A stretch of DNA of 64,000 nucleotides, taken from the NCBI GenBank assembly GCA_031308135.1, contig JAHLJT010000631.1, forward strand, positions 196,778,685 through 196,842,684, given 5' to 3'. The stretch is from Acheta domesticus. Its lineage: Eukaryota > Arthropoda > Insecta > Orthoptera > Gryllidae. Positions 23,937 through 34,239 of this stretch are shown one piece after another; the first letter of the stretch is position 1, and each line of letters opens with the position of its first letter. The notes under the pieces are model-generated. The model saw only the letters and a program-made list of their open reading frames with translations, did no database searches and was not told the origin of the DNA. Both the position numbers and the translations under genes were made by a program.

Positions 23937-24134
23937 TATATTGTGCTCTATATCCAACTTCACGTACGACGTATGATTATTGAAATTTTCAGTGCCACGC
24001 TTAATAGAAAACTTTTGCGGAATGGAACTTTAATAGCTGGAATTTCCGGGTCTCCATTTCCTACTCACCACTTCTGTCTGGATTACGTCAAGGACAACAG
24101 GAAGGTTGGCTACTTCGCCTTAGTATGTGCAAAG
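23937..24134 (+). CDS. Methuselah-like receptor, exon 4 (RNGTLI, FCLDY)
   Basis: Sixty-six codons, phase 0 at both ends, from acceptor TTTTTCAG to donor AAG|GTGAGC. RKLLRNGTLI (N-glycosylation site) is followed by FPTHHFCLDY and GYFALVCAK, the NGT/NGS then FC/YC then VC order of a Methuselah ectodomain, repeating the pattern of exons 2-3. An internal AG at 23992 would also be an acceptor but breaks the phase, so I chose 23936. The next exon is not identified. Confidence 0.75.
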
Positions 24135-25080
24135 GTGAGCATACTGAAGCCTCTAGTAATCAATATTATTCTTCATTTTATTTCACACTTTTGTTCTCGC
24201 TGTCCTTTTCAACTACCCGGGTTCCATTACACTTTCGAACAAGTTTACTTTTTTGCATTCTCGATACATCATATCAATTTTAATTTTTGTTATAAAACAA
24301 CCATAGCAAGCAAGTTTTTACCCGTTTTTAATTTAGACCAGGGGAGGGGAGGGTATGCATACGTAGGTGAAAGTGGGGTACTGTGGAATTTGTTTCTAAA
24401 ACCCACAGATGTGGAGCCTTACAATTCTAGAACTAGTATTTTTCGAGAAGTGTATTAGCACGACTGTGGGAAAATGTCATGGGGCTAGAATATCAGAAGA
24501 GCAAATTATTGCTGTTTTCTGATTTTCCTCTGTGTCTACAAAAACGTAAGTAATGGAGAACATCATCATTGGCATAACAATGCAGAAACGCAAAAGAATT
24601 TTTTTAATGTCTTATTTTTATAAGTTTATAATTCATTGCTTTTACATTTCTCGAACTAAAGCAAGGCTAATGTCATTATTTTGAACCATTTTGGCTAGTG
24701 TTGAACGAGGCAAAGTGTAATGACGCTATTCTAATTTGCCCCGAAATTTTTGACTGTATATTATTACTACTATAATTGTTCGTTTTAGGAGTAGATGGGT
24801 TTTTGTGTTAATTCTCAGTACCTTTTACTGACAAACTGTTAAGAACGGGCTTCGAAACCACCCAGGCGAAGAGATGATTTTCCACGAAGTCAGAACTCTC
24901 TTTGGATAAACTTATGTAAGGGCAGCCATAACACAGAAAGCTTTCTCTAGATTTAGAAATAGGAATATGTCCTCAAATATTTTCTGATGACGCTTTAGCT
25001 CCAGAACCTTCAAGTGCTACGTTGTAATCTATACTGCGATTTTTCTAACTTTGCCCCTCAAGGTCCATCATCACGATGGA
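24135..25080. other. Downstream of exon 4, nothing recognised
   Basis: Probably intron 4. AT-rich with no transmembrane-coding exon visible to me and no clear repeat. Confidence 0.4.
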
Positions 25081-25084
25081 ATAG

Positions 25085-25255
25085 TTCATAGTATTTCGCG
25101 ACGTTCAGAGTCGTGCCGCCAGGTACAGCATAATCACGACCTATCAAGCAGTGCTTGCGGATAATGCATCTTCTAGCGGCATGACGGAGAAATGCCGAGT
25201 GATATTCCATCATGGCCATAGCGGCTTGAGGGGAAGAGTTAGAAAAATTGCACTA
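25085..25255 (+). repeat. Dispersed repeat, inverted relative of 53340-53515
   Basis: The complement of 53340-53515 aligns over about 170 bp, with GGCATGACGGAGAAATGCCG, GATATTCCATCATGGCC and GGGGAAGAGTTAGAAAAA in order. Length and dispersion suggest a SINE or MITE; the ends are not defined. Confidence 0.75.
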
Positions 25256-25279
25256 TACACCCATTACTTCATTAGAGAA

Positions 25280-25445
25280 GGCTCAGTCCCTGAAATTCTT
25301 CCTGTGCCAAAACCAAGATCAAATTCTAGTAAGCCCACTCGCAGAACTGAAAAAACTGCCATCATAACTTCACCTCATTTGAGAGATCTTACAGGTTCTG
25401 CCAAAGGACCCACTTCAAAAAACATAAAACAGTTAAAAAGTTCTA
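25280..25445 (+). pseudogene. Tigger/pogo-type transposase C-terminal relic
   Basis: The frame closing at 25486 contains VPKPRSNSS, then EKTAIITSPHLRD, and KN.KQLK. This resembles the basic Ser/Lys-rich tail after the DDE domain of pogo/Tigger transposases, with the recurring TA.ITSSPY/H pattern. The catalytic domain is not present upstream. Assignment rests on a short, low-complexity region. Confidence 0.45.
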
Positions 25446-25489
25446 TATGTAAAGATAAATTAAATCTTCATTACATCTGTATATGATTA

Positions 25490-26849
25490 GTTAAAATTAT
25501 AATTTACATTATTTACCAATATTTGCTTGAGCAGTAAAATTTGTCTAAATAGCTTTGTTTCATCCCTATTCAGCCCCATCCCTGGGGCAAAGTGGAAAAA
25601 TGCAGATTCCCAGAAATAAAAAAGAACTAGTTTTATTGAAAGCACCACAGACTTTCCACATGTTATAGCAGAAGGTATCAATATTTTTTAAAACAAAATG
25701 TACACTGTATTATTGCTACAAGCTTAACGGTTTTACTTCACCCCACAATCCCCTTCTCTTGAATACGTGGCACAGCACTACAATATTTTAAGTATCCTCT
25801 AATTCTGCGTCTGACCCATATTTCCTAACAATTTTAAGATCCATACGCCACGAATTCAGTGACATGTTTCAAGTATGTTCGGGGTGAATACCGTTCTATC
25901 ATCTCAGCTTCCCTCATACTTGTTTCATTGTTGGATCGCCGTTAAAATGTGGGCTGAATCCGTTTTCAAGTAGTTGTCTGATGATAACGAATTCAGAACC
26001 ATCTTCAGTGCCATCTTTCGGTGGCCCGAGAAAGCATATAAAGCAATCTTTTAGCATACTTATTTAATAATGTATTCAAATTGTCTTTCGAGATAAATTT
26101 AATGATCTCTCTACCGCATCTGACTAGGAACTTTTTTGGAATATTTGCAAAACATGCTTATAGATGTACCTGATAAAGAGATATGGACCAGAATCGATTT
26201 GTAAGTTAAAATTTCAATTTAATAAGATACTCTGCCGTCCTTCTGGAGTGACTACAACATTGATTGTTGAAATGATTAATTTACGTAGTCAATACATGTT
26301 GAAATATCTCTGCTGCACATTGAGCAAGCAGTAGTGCCGCAAAATTATGGAAAATCTTTTGGGCAATGACTCTCGCTTAATTTTGAATTATCACGTCCTA
26401 GTGTATGTAAAAGTACAGGTGCCAACGAATGTCGTGGTCGGGCATATTTAAAGAAACTATTAAAGACGGCGGATGATAACATAATGCTTATACCATTATT
26501 CAACCCCTAGTCCAAATGTGTGCTTTTGGCTTTAAATCAAAAGTAGTAAGGTATTCTTGATGAAATTAAAATTATTATTTTCTTTTCGGTCTATAGACTT
26601 TTCGACTTTGTCAGACTCTATTTGGTCTTTTATTTTAAAAACCGGAAATTGTTTTAGGATTTTGTTGTTTTTCATAAAAGTACAAAAAGATTGCAATATA
26701 TTAGAAGTGATACATAACAGCAATATCGTTCCGAAAAATACTTATTTCCATCTTCAGGCTTAAATATCAAAACAAAAATAACATTTTAAACAATGATCAT
26801 ATTTAAATAAGAATTACATTATACCAATACTATACGGTAATATTACACA
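25490..26849. other. AT-rich stretch, nothing recognised
   Basis: No coding similarity and no repeat that I can match elsewhere in the window. Confidence 0.4.
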
Positions 26850-27128
26850 GTACTATACGGAACGCACCTTGATAAAAACTTTTGATGATATCAGTTTGGT
26901 ATCATATGACGGTATGTCGTTTCTCAAACTTAACATGTTTCCCTTACTAACTGTTAATTTTAACTTCTTTCTGCCTTGATTAATTTTGTCACATCCCTCT
27001 CAACCTCCCTCTTATTCTCAACCTATCTACTTCCTCTTATTCTCAATCACTTTGATTAATGCCTACCGTTTTATGATGCCATACTGAGATCTTCAAAATT
27101 TTTTATCAAGGTACATTCGGTATTGTAC
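26850..27128. mobile_element. MITE, about 280 bp, 60-bp inverted ends
   Basis: The left end GTACTATACGGAACGCACCT, followed by TGATAAAAACTTTTGATGAT, matches the complement of the right end, which includes TTATCAAGGTACATTCGG. Identity extends about 60 bases inward on each side with several mismatches. It is non-coding and no target duplication was defined. Confidence 0.75.
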
Positions 27129-29100
27129 ATTGGTACATTTGTACAATAGTATAATATATTTCAATGATATTGTATTTTTATGTAAAACAGTTATCCTACA
27201 ACAGTTTTCTGTTTTAAAATAAAATAACAAATGCAGTCTGACATTCTTGATGAAATGCCCATGCACACTTTTTGATATCTTGTACTGTTTTTGACTTAAA
27301 GAAAATTTTTGATCATATGAATTGATAAGTTGTTCTGGAGATACAGAAAGGATAATTCCAAATTTTTGGATTTGGATGGATTATGATACAATGTTGTATC
27401 CCAAGTACAATATGTCTCAAAACAGTTGTTTTGTGAAATTGGAGATTTATAGCTGAGATATTTTACCATTTTTATCGTTGTCTTTTTCCAGACATGTGCT
27501 CGAGAATGAGAAGAAATAAAAGTAAGAATGAGAAGCAAAAGAAGAATAATTATTGTATTAATTGCATTATTAATTATTTGTATATCACAAATAAAAATGA
27601 TTAAAAGTATACATCAACACTTTTGTTTCATTCTAAAAGTGCAGTAGTTATTCACACAAATCACATTACAACATATTTAAGAATTATAGAAACTAGCAAT
27701 ATTTGTTATTACTTACCGTTTAAATTTTGAAATTTCAAAACTTTAATACATGTGCTATAGTTTAAAATCTGGCGGTCGGCTGGGTCTTTCCGGGGGAAGC
27801 TCCCTAACTTTGATCTTTTAAGTAATTTAATACAATATGGCTGCGCGTTGGGACAGTGAGGAGCGTGCTTTTTCAGTTGAGACCTACGTTTATAAAGAAA
27901 TTATATTATGGAGATTACCTGCTTTTGCCACTGTAGTGTCTTTGGCCGGAAGGTTCTAGAACTCGAGTTCCGAAGGTGGTGGATATTCGTTACTAGCTTT
28001 ACAATTTGGTCGACTTCACCTGCTGGCTGTGTGGGAGATTGATGCTTCAGCTTGTACCGTCGCTAATTCTCCCTCTTTATTTGGATTACTCCATGCCAAT
28101 TCTTGTTCCCTTTCCTCGTTAGCTGTTTTCTCTTTTTCTAGAAATTTATTATACCATTCCTCCTCATAATCTTCATGCTTTTATTGCCAATTCTAGACTA
28201 CGTAAAGTGAGGCTTTCAAAATGTTCAATTCCCCGAAAACAATAGCCGCTTTCATTAAAATTTCCTTCAACATCATTGGTTTATTTAATAAGATCTGTCA
28301 TTAAAATTATTTAAATTATTACCCTTGCCAGATTAAAATTATGAAATCTGATAATTAACCTTTTTTTAAACTTCAAATTTTCCTCGTAATTTTAGCCATT
28401 TTATAAATCTTGCAATTACGTTCTGAATAAAATTCTTTGAGTTTTCGATTTCCATTTGCCGCACGACACCTCATGACACATCAATCAAATGTTCTTGTCA
28501 CGTACCACAACTTTTTTCCAGAAAACTTGAAAGTCAAAGTTCATCATATGCCGTCATCTTTTGGCACATTCCATCGCTGCGACAAATTTGACCACGTGGC
28601 TGTAGCGTCGCAATCGTCAGCACTGCCAAGATCAGACATGGGCCAGCCGACCTCCAGACAACTCTTCCTCAGAATTCTTTTTCTGAACAACAAACTTCTA
28701 TTTCTGTTCTAGTACATCCAGTACTTATGGTATATATTTATAAAAAATTCACAGCTTAGAACAATAAATTCAAATCCCACTTCAATAACAAAGATTACTT
28801 CTACTACAGCTAGCGTGGATTTGCTAAGCAGGTCTACTTACTTCGACCTCTCAAAGCTTTTCGGTTATTTTATCCACTTTGGTTAGGTAAAGTCAATACA
28901 TAATGCCATTATCATCAGTTTGCTAATGAAGTACTTTACCGCCTCGTGCGGTAATATACTTCATTACTACACTAGGGTGGTAGAGTAATGGCGTACTTTG
29001 CCACTCTTCTTTCAAAAATATTTTGGACTTCTTTGTCTTGTAATCTTCACACTCCCCCTTTAAAACGCTAATAATTGAGTAAATGTAGCTTACTGAGATT
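27129..29100. other. AT-rich stretch, nothing recognised
   Basis: Short frames occur, but none shows a family motif. A small palindrome, TACTTTACCGC with GCGGTAATATA, lies at 28930-28955. Confidence 0.4.
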
Positions 29101-29107
29101 AATGTTT

Positions 29108-29236
29108 TCTTGGCGGTCCCGCATATAATACCGGAGGCGCAGCACCGCGTTGTCATTGTCCTGAGGAAGCCTGCTACATAACAGACGAAATGTCGGCCTC
29201 TCAGCCAACGACGCGGCATCACTCGGACCGCCAAGA
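29108..29236 (+). ncRNA. Hammerhead-ribozyme-like hairpin
   Basis: The core CUGAGGA (29161-29167), GAAA (29187-29190) and GUC cleavage triplet (29192-29194) are in the order of a type I hammerhead. Helix II (29169-29186) pairs with one mismatch. Helix III is reduced to the AUGU junction, as is typical of Penelope-associated hammerheads. Helix I is long: CCGCGUUG (29144-29151) pairs with CAAC.CGCGG (29213-29218), and the whole is closed by a perfect 12-bp stem, TCTTGGCGGTCC (29108-29119) with its complement (29225-29236). No adjacent reverse transcriptase was seen. Activity is inferred, not shown. Confidence 0.55.
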
Positions 29237-29292
29237 CGACCTGCACATGAGCCGTAGCTTAGCGAGAAGCTTACGTTTACGTTGTCATTAAG

Positions 29293-29681
29293 TGGACGGT
29301 GTTATGCATCAACCGGCTAAGCGCCATTTTTGAAAAAAATGAGCCGCCATCAGTTGCATTGGACCATGTTCTAAGTCTACGCAAAAATTTGGCGTCAAAT
29401 CTGTAAAAATAGCCTTATAATTAACGAAAAATGTAAACGCTATCAGTCGCATCAGGGATTTTATGTTTCGCAAAAACTGGCTATAAACGTAGATCATCAA
29501 ATCTGCTGTTCTTAATTTCACATTCTGCTGGTAAGCGCACATGTTTGTGTAGCGTGGCGCTTCAATGAATGAAATAATTAAATTCCAGTTTTTAGAGCCG
29601 AAAATGTAATAAAACCTTTGAACACGATTATCTCAAAATTTGTATGAGGTTGCATAGCCGGTTGATGCATAACACCGTCCA
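29293..29681. mobile_element. MITE, 389 bp, 27-bp terminal inverted repeats
   Basis: The left end TGGACGGTGTTATGCATCAA and seven further bases are an exact inverted match of the right end, which finishes ATGCATAACACCGTCCA. Perfect 27-bp termini imply a fairly young insertion. The interior has only a chance frame. A target duplication is not obvious and the superfamily is unassigned. Confidence 0.9.
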
Positions 29682-29689
29682 AGTGATAT

Positions 29690-29870
29690 TGTACTCTCTA
29701 ACATAGAGTAGTGGGACCAAAGACTACTTGGTTTATCCTTCTCTGACTTGCTAGAAAAGTAAGCAATCAAAACATTTTCTGATGTGGAAAGACCTTTTTT
29801 TTCACAACAGTCTTTAAAAATTAAATACTTACGCTTATATTTCTTTCTTGATTTGGTGGGTAACAATTTT
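29690..29870 (-). pseudogene. Tyrosine-recombinase-like N-terminal fragment
   Basis: The minus strand reads LPTKSRKKYKRKY, then ENVLIAYFSSKSEK and PSSLWSHYSMLEST. This pattern matches the SAM-like N-terminal domain found in integrase-type proteins repeated in insect genomes (Crypton-like). The catalytic domain would lie below 29690, but the frame ends next to the MITE at 29293-29681. This is a truncated relic; family placement is from pattern recognition only. Confidence 0.5.
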
Positions 29871-30209
29871 CAATAGCATCATTTCTATTTCCAAGTCAGA
29901 ACTATGTTCACTCATGTCGAAAAGTATACAAGTGTGTTTTGATTGTTCTCCTCGTTGATAACAGTGCCGCCACTAATAGGAGAAAAATGGGAATACTAAT
30001 AGAAGACATAGAATGAAATTCAACATTATATCTAACAAATGTTTACAAAGTGGATAGAACGTTATACGGTATTCGTGTCGTCACATCTGATTACAATATT
30101 CAATTGGTGATTAAAATCGGCCTGATAGCCTTGTTTGGCAATTTTTCAATCTCATATTGTAATAATATGCTTTACGACATTAAATAACTATTACATTCTC
30201 CAACAACTT
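29871..30209. other. Spacer between two relics, nothing recognised
   Basis: AT-rich sequence without a readable domain. It could be decayed interior of the same mobile element. Confidence 0.35.
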
Positions 30210-30980
30210 CCGTTGCTAGGCTGGAACAAACTGCTGCATTACATAAAAGTGCAGAAACATATCTAAAATATTACCTTCCCTATTTCTTGCAATACTTTGC
30301 TTCAGGAACGTCTCTTCGTAAGGCCCAGCAGTAGTCGTACAAAATGTCGTCACTCCAATTGCCTTGATAACGCTTTTCCATTTCAGAAATATCTTGATAG
30401 AGCCGTTAGCCATGTTATCCGGGAAGATGTGATCATTAAAAAAATGTAGTTTAAGTGTCACATCGCATACGGTGGTATGATCTTAGTAGTTCACGTACAA
30501 TATCGCAATATTTCACTACCTTAAAGTTGCCTAAAACGTTTCCAGACACTTTTGAAAGTCAGCCAAGCCTTGTTTTCAACATCACACAACAAATCAATGA
30601 AATGTTCATCGCCACTAATTTTCTCATTTGCGGTACTACAAATATTCCTTCCTTTATTTTTGCTTCACTGTTCCTTGGACACTTCTTTGGCAAATACATG
30701 AAAACACTGATGTTTTTGTCCGTGGATTTCACAAAGTTTTTGATGAAACCCAATTTAATGTGCAGTGGAGGCAGGTATACATTTTTGGAGTCAACAAGAG
30801 GAGTGTTAACGACATTTCTCTGGCGTGGCAGAAGTTCAATCCGATCAGGCATTGTAAAGGGCATATGTCGCAGTAAAGGGCACATGTCGTGAACCTTTTA
30901 ACCAGGGTGTCAGAAGTGTAACACATGACACACAGCCTGAATGAGGGTCGTGTGTTACACTCCATGACCAGGCGCATTTC
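30210..30980 (-). pseudogene. Relic of a widely repeated arthropod transposon protein
   Basis: Read downward on the minus strand, with shifts of frame: RNVVNTPLVDSKNVYLPPLH, IKLGFIKNFVK, SEAKIKEGIFV, then LKLHFFNDHIFPDN, and DISEMEKRYQGNWSDDILYD with YCWALRRDVPEA. This block order is familiar from a multi-copy protein in many insect and other arthropod genomes that I take to be transposon-derived, but I cannot name its superfamily. Stops and frameshifts show it is dead. Confidence 0.65.
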
Positions 30981-31680
30981 TTGTCCTGATTGCCAATCTT
31001 ACACCTGAAATAAAGTACGTAACACTTCCTTATCGGAGGATTAAGGTCCCATTTTTGCGATTTCAGAGTTAATTCTCCACAGATATAACAAAACTAATTC
31101 GAGTTATTTACAAAGTTATGAGGCATTTCTCTTCTGCATTCGTATAGAGCACAAACCTTCACGAACAAAAAACCACAAGCAGTCACATCCAAGACACTTT
31201 CCAAGCTGTCAGATCTCTCAATTCTGGAACGCAACGAGATTCTATCTGTTCGAGCATGACTTGTCAGCAAGGTTTCCTAAGCTTTTCATTTCCTAGAGGC
31301 GAATTTTCTGAATTCAGTGTTATGTACGGAAATTCCTAACCCACATTTAGATTGTTCCTGAACAATTACATCAGCAGAAAAAGTAAATGAATCTACAGGA
31401 AAATAACCAATATTCTGCATTTGTAAACATTTCCGTGGGTAGGAAGTAGCGTTTCACAAGGAAACCGAGTCCGATAGGCAAAAACGGATTTCATATTTGA
31501 ATTCAATATCCAAGTCTTAGATAAGTATAACTTTCATATTCTTTGTTACAAAAATGCTGTTGACCAGGGTAACCAATCAATCAATCCACATGCTGTGGCG
31601 TAATCCCTACCTACGCCTCCACTGCCTCTAACGCCATCGCCCGTCGCCACCCTCTCAACATCTACCAACAGTCCCTGTCT
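30981..31680. other. Stretch with possible upstream remnant, nothing certain
   Basis: The minus strand may continue the decayed transposon protein above 30980, but I could not align it with confidence. No other feature was seen. Confidence 0.3.
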
Positions 31681-31684
31681 AAAC

Positions 31685-31905
31685 CGTCGCCGTCACATCT
31701 CAAACTGGGAAGTCGGAGCGCCGCGCAGGCGGCAGCACAATTGCCCTGCGAGACGCCTGCGCGCGAGGTGAATGGAGAAGCAGAGCCGCGCGGACGCGAA
31801 ATGAGCGTCACGTGCTGCGGCGGATAGTTAGTTGAGGACACAAGCGGACATTTTGCACCATTTGCGAGGCCGTTCATCCGGCCGTGCGGCTCGCGAGGGT
31901 CTCTC
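31685..31905. other. Short CpG-rich island
   Basis: About 220 bases rich in CGCG, GCGC and CCGGCC in an AT-rich surrounding, immediately before a 75-bp tandem array. It might be a promoter or 5' exon. No TATA box, start or splice site could be supported. Confidence 0.35.
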
Positions 31906-31910
31906 CTAAG

Positions 31911-32136
31911 GTTTCCCCCGGCTTTTTAATCCATCGCAACAGGGCAAATAATTGGACGCCATTGACAAGAAATAGATGTTAACATGGTTTCCCCCTGCTT
32001 TTATTCCATCGCAACAGGGCAAATAATTGGACGCCATTGACAAGAAATAGACGTTAACATTGTTTCCCCCTGCTTTTATTCCATCGCAACAGGGCAAATA
32101 ATTGGACGACATTGACAAGAAATAGACGTTCGCATT
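31911..32136 (+). repeat. Tandem repeat, 75-bp unit, three copies
   Basis: Units begin GTTTCCCCC at 31911, 31987 and 32062. They share CCATCGCAACAGGGCAAATA and TTGACAAGAAATAGA with only a few differences. The low divergence suggests recent expansion. Confidence 0.95.
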
Positions 32137-32502
32137 ACAGAAGAATTTCGCATCTCCATTGCCCTATATCGATGTTCAGTAAGAAGCAATATCGCGACCT
32201 TAAAGTAAAAAGGTTCTATCTAACATTTTTTTCCAAAAATGACTTGATGTTATATTTGTAATGGTAGCAATGAGATTTACATAACCACTAAGTTATATTG
32301 ATCTACGAAGCTTAGTTTCTGAGATACAGATAAGATAAAATGGTTCTATCTGCAAAACATATGTTCAAGTTCGGGAAAAAAGGTTCTATCTGCTTCACCG
32401 CGCAAACCAATCTGTTTACATGTATGTGGACATTATGTTGTTGGCTGCGCAAAGTGTCCAGGTATTGTAAGATCTTTTGAGAAGCAGATTTAATTGCAAT
32501 GT

Positions 32503-32654
32503 TGTGTGAAAGTGAAATTGAAGATGCTGTTTTTTAACATTCTTGTTCTGAATACGATCCTAATGCAGCAAGCAGTACTGAAGAAGACGACACACCGAGG
32601 CAAAACAGTGCTGTAAGCTCTGTTTGTTTTAAAGCAAAACAGCTCTGCAAGAAG
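32503..32654 (+). CDS. Acidic N-terminal fragment in the TIR transposon
   Basis: Starting MLCESEIEDAV, then a stop, then SEYDPNAASSTEEDD and QNSAVSSVCFKAKQLCKK, this ends at a good splice donor, AAG|GTAAAT (32655). Acidic N-termini of this kind are common in transposon proteins. A matching acceptor (GTGTATTCAG) occurs at 33223, suggesting an intron to the next fragment. The in-frame TAA near 32537 shows decay or a wrong start. Function unknown. Confidence 0.4.
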
Positions 32655-33187
32655 GTAAATATATTTTTATAAATATCGAACTATTTATTCTTTATCGGTT
32701 TTAATAGGTAACCATCCAGAATTTATAATAGTTCGGCAAAATTGGGCATTTGGATATTCCTTACGGCGCGTCGCGACGCCTGAGTGAATGTCTTGCTAAG
32801 TCAACGAATTTATAGGTTATGCGACACAAACTATTTGTACTCCACTTCACATGTTGATATAATATTACAAAATTTGTTACCTGTAAATCCTGTTTACAAC
32901 CCGCATTATTACGATTCTACTTCTTTTCGGTTAATACGTAAATGTATTGTTAACCATTCGTTAGGAGTGCATGCATCTAGTAGACCCTATCCGTTTTAAG
33001 AACTCAATATCTCGCTGTTGTGGCTGTAAGTTTTCCCAAATTTTGGAAAAAATAATTCAAAATTCACCTAAGGTAAAACATATTATAATATGAAGCGACA
33101 GCTGTGTACCCCAAAACAATAATCGAATGATGTCTCTGGCAATGAAGGATTTTCTAAAAAAAACACCCACAAATCGATGACATAATT

Positions 33188-33693
33188 TTGAAATACTCTA
33201 CTGCTGGTCTCTTGTGTATTCAGGAAGTACACAATTTTCATTATCAGATAGATGAAGCTCTGAGAGCTAATGAATTCTGGTCACAGATTTCTTTCATGCG
33301 GATACATTTGGCAGTAAATAGAAAAAAGCCACTTAATATTATTCAGATGAAAACAAAGCATTTTAAGGATTTCCATAAAAGCAGAAAACATCTTCATTTT
33401 AATAAATACCTTTCTCCCAAGTTTCGCAATCAAAATTCACTCAAAGTCTAGTTGAAGTAGAGTATAAAATTAAACATTCTGATTCACAATTTTCCACCGT
33501 AAATGTGCGACCATACATTTCTACAAGATGGATGGCGGAAAGTTCTTCTTCCATCTATCCACCTGTGCAAATGTACGTGGCGAAAGAGAAGTTTTTAAAT
33601 AAGGAAAAGGTAGCCAATTTAGCATACACGTTGAAATGGATGCCAACTCTGGATCTAACCTACTTCATAGAATTGCTTAAAACACAAAAATAA
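33188..33693 (+). pseudogene. Unrecognised protein fragment in the TIR transposon
   Basis: Two successive frames, 33188-33451 and 33505-33693, carry EVHNFHYQIDEAL and then NVRPYISTRWM with PPVQMYVAKEKFLNKEKVAN and ending in a hydrophobic LTYFIELLK. The second frame looks like the C-terminal end of a larger chain. I see no DDE motif and cannot identify the family, so the element may be non-autonomous or encode a protein of a little-known type. Confidence 0.45.
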
Positions 33694-34239
33694 TATTATG
33701 GCTATGCGACATTTTACTTTAATGTTTATAATATATCATATCAAATTTAAGTGTAATTCAGTAATTTACAAGAGGTTACTTTTTTTCCACTTCTAGTTGG
33801 CTAAGTCTAAGTAATGACATGAAATTAAAATTGAGTACTCTAAATAAGATTTTTACTAAAATCTAAGCACATTTCTTTGAATTCTTTAAATTTAATAAGT
33901 GATACAGTTACATGTATATTTGCAATTACTTAAGTAATATACCAGTCAAATTTTCCTACCAACAAAAGTAGAACCTTTTTGCTCGAACTTGAAAATGCAT
34001 ATTGAGAGTAAAAAGGTTCTATCTCTCAAAATAGGGTCTTGGTTTCTACCAAAGTTACAATGCTTTTGGAATAATTATCAGTCTACAGTTTTGTGTTTGG
34101 ATGTCAAGTACACTGACAAAGTTTCAATGCATTTTATAAAATAGTTTTTGTTTTAGGGAGGGACAAATCTTTGAAATCCTCTCCTGTAAAATTTATTGCG
34201 GTGCAGATAGAACCTTTTTACTTTAGGGTCGCGATATGT

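Larger units (their letters stand above)
15090..24134 (+). other. Methuselah-like GPCR gene, 5' part (four exons)
   Basis: The gene spans exons 15090-15320, 17559-17738, 20544-20915 and 23937-24134. All three introns are phase 0 with GT-AG ends, and the joined frame is open for 327 codons. The product starts with a signal peptide and continues as a cysteine-rich ectodomain of the Methuselah type: RKCCPLDQ, NGSLE, FCMDRT, VCVRKCC, RNGTLI and FCLDY motifs. Family members are secretin-class seven-transmembrane receptors. The transmembrane part was not found, so the gene is incomplete here. Introns of 2.2, 2.8 and 3.0 kb are filled with repeats. Orthology to any one mthl gene cannot be judged by eye. 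Confidence 0.75.
32192..34234 (+). mobile_element. TIR DNA transposon of unassigned family, 2.04 kb
   Basis: The termini are 30-bp inverted repeats differing at one base. The left starts TCGCGACCTTAAAGTAAAAA and continues GGTTCTATCT; the right is its complement. TA flanks both ends (32190-32191, 34235-34236); the wider ATAT context leaves the exact duplication ambiguous. The motif AAGGTTCTATCT recurs as subterminal repeats near 32343, 32380 and 34013 and inverted near 33968, typical of transposase-binding sites. Inside are protein fragments at 32503-32654 and 33188-33693. I do not recognise the superfamily. Confidence 0.85.

Noticed and set aside
23993..24134. Shorter exon 4 beginning after the AG at 23992
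   Set aside because: It would enter out of phase with exon 3, whereas the acceptor at 23936 keeps phase 0 and has a better pyrimidine tract.
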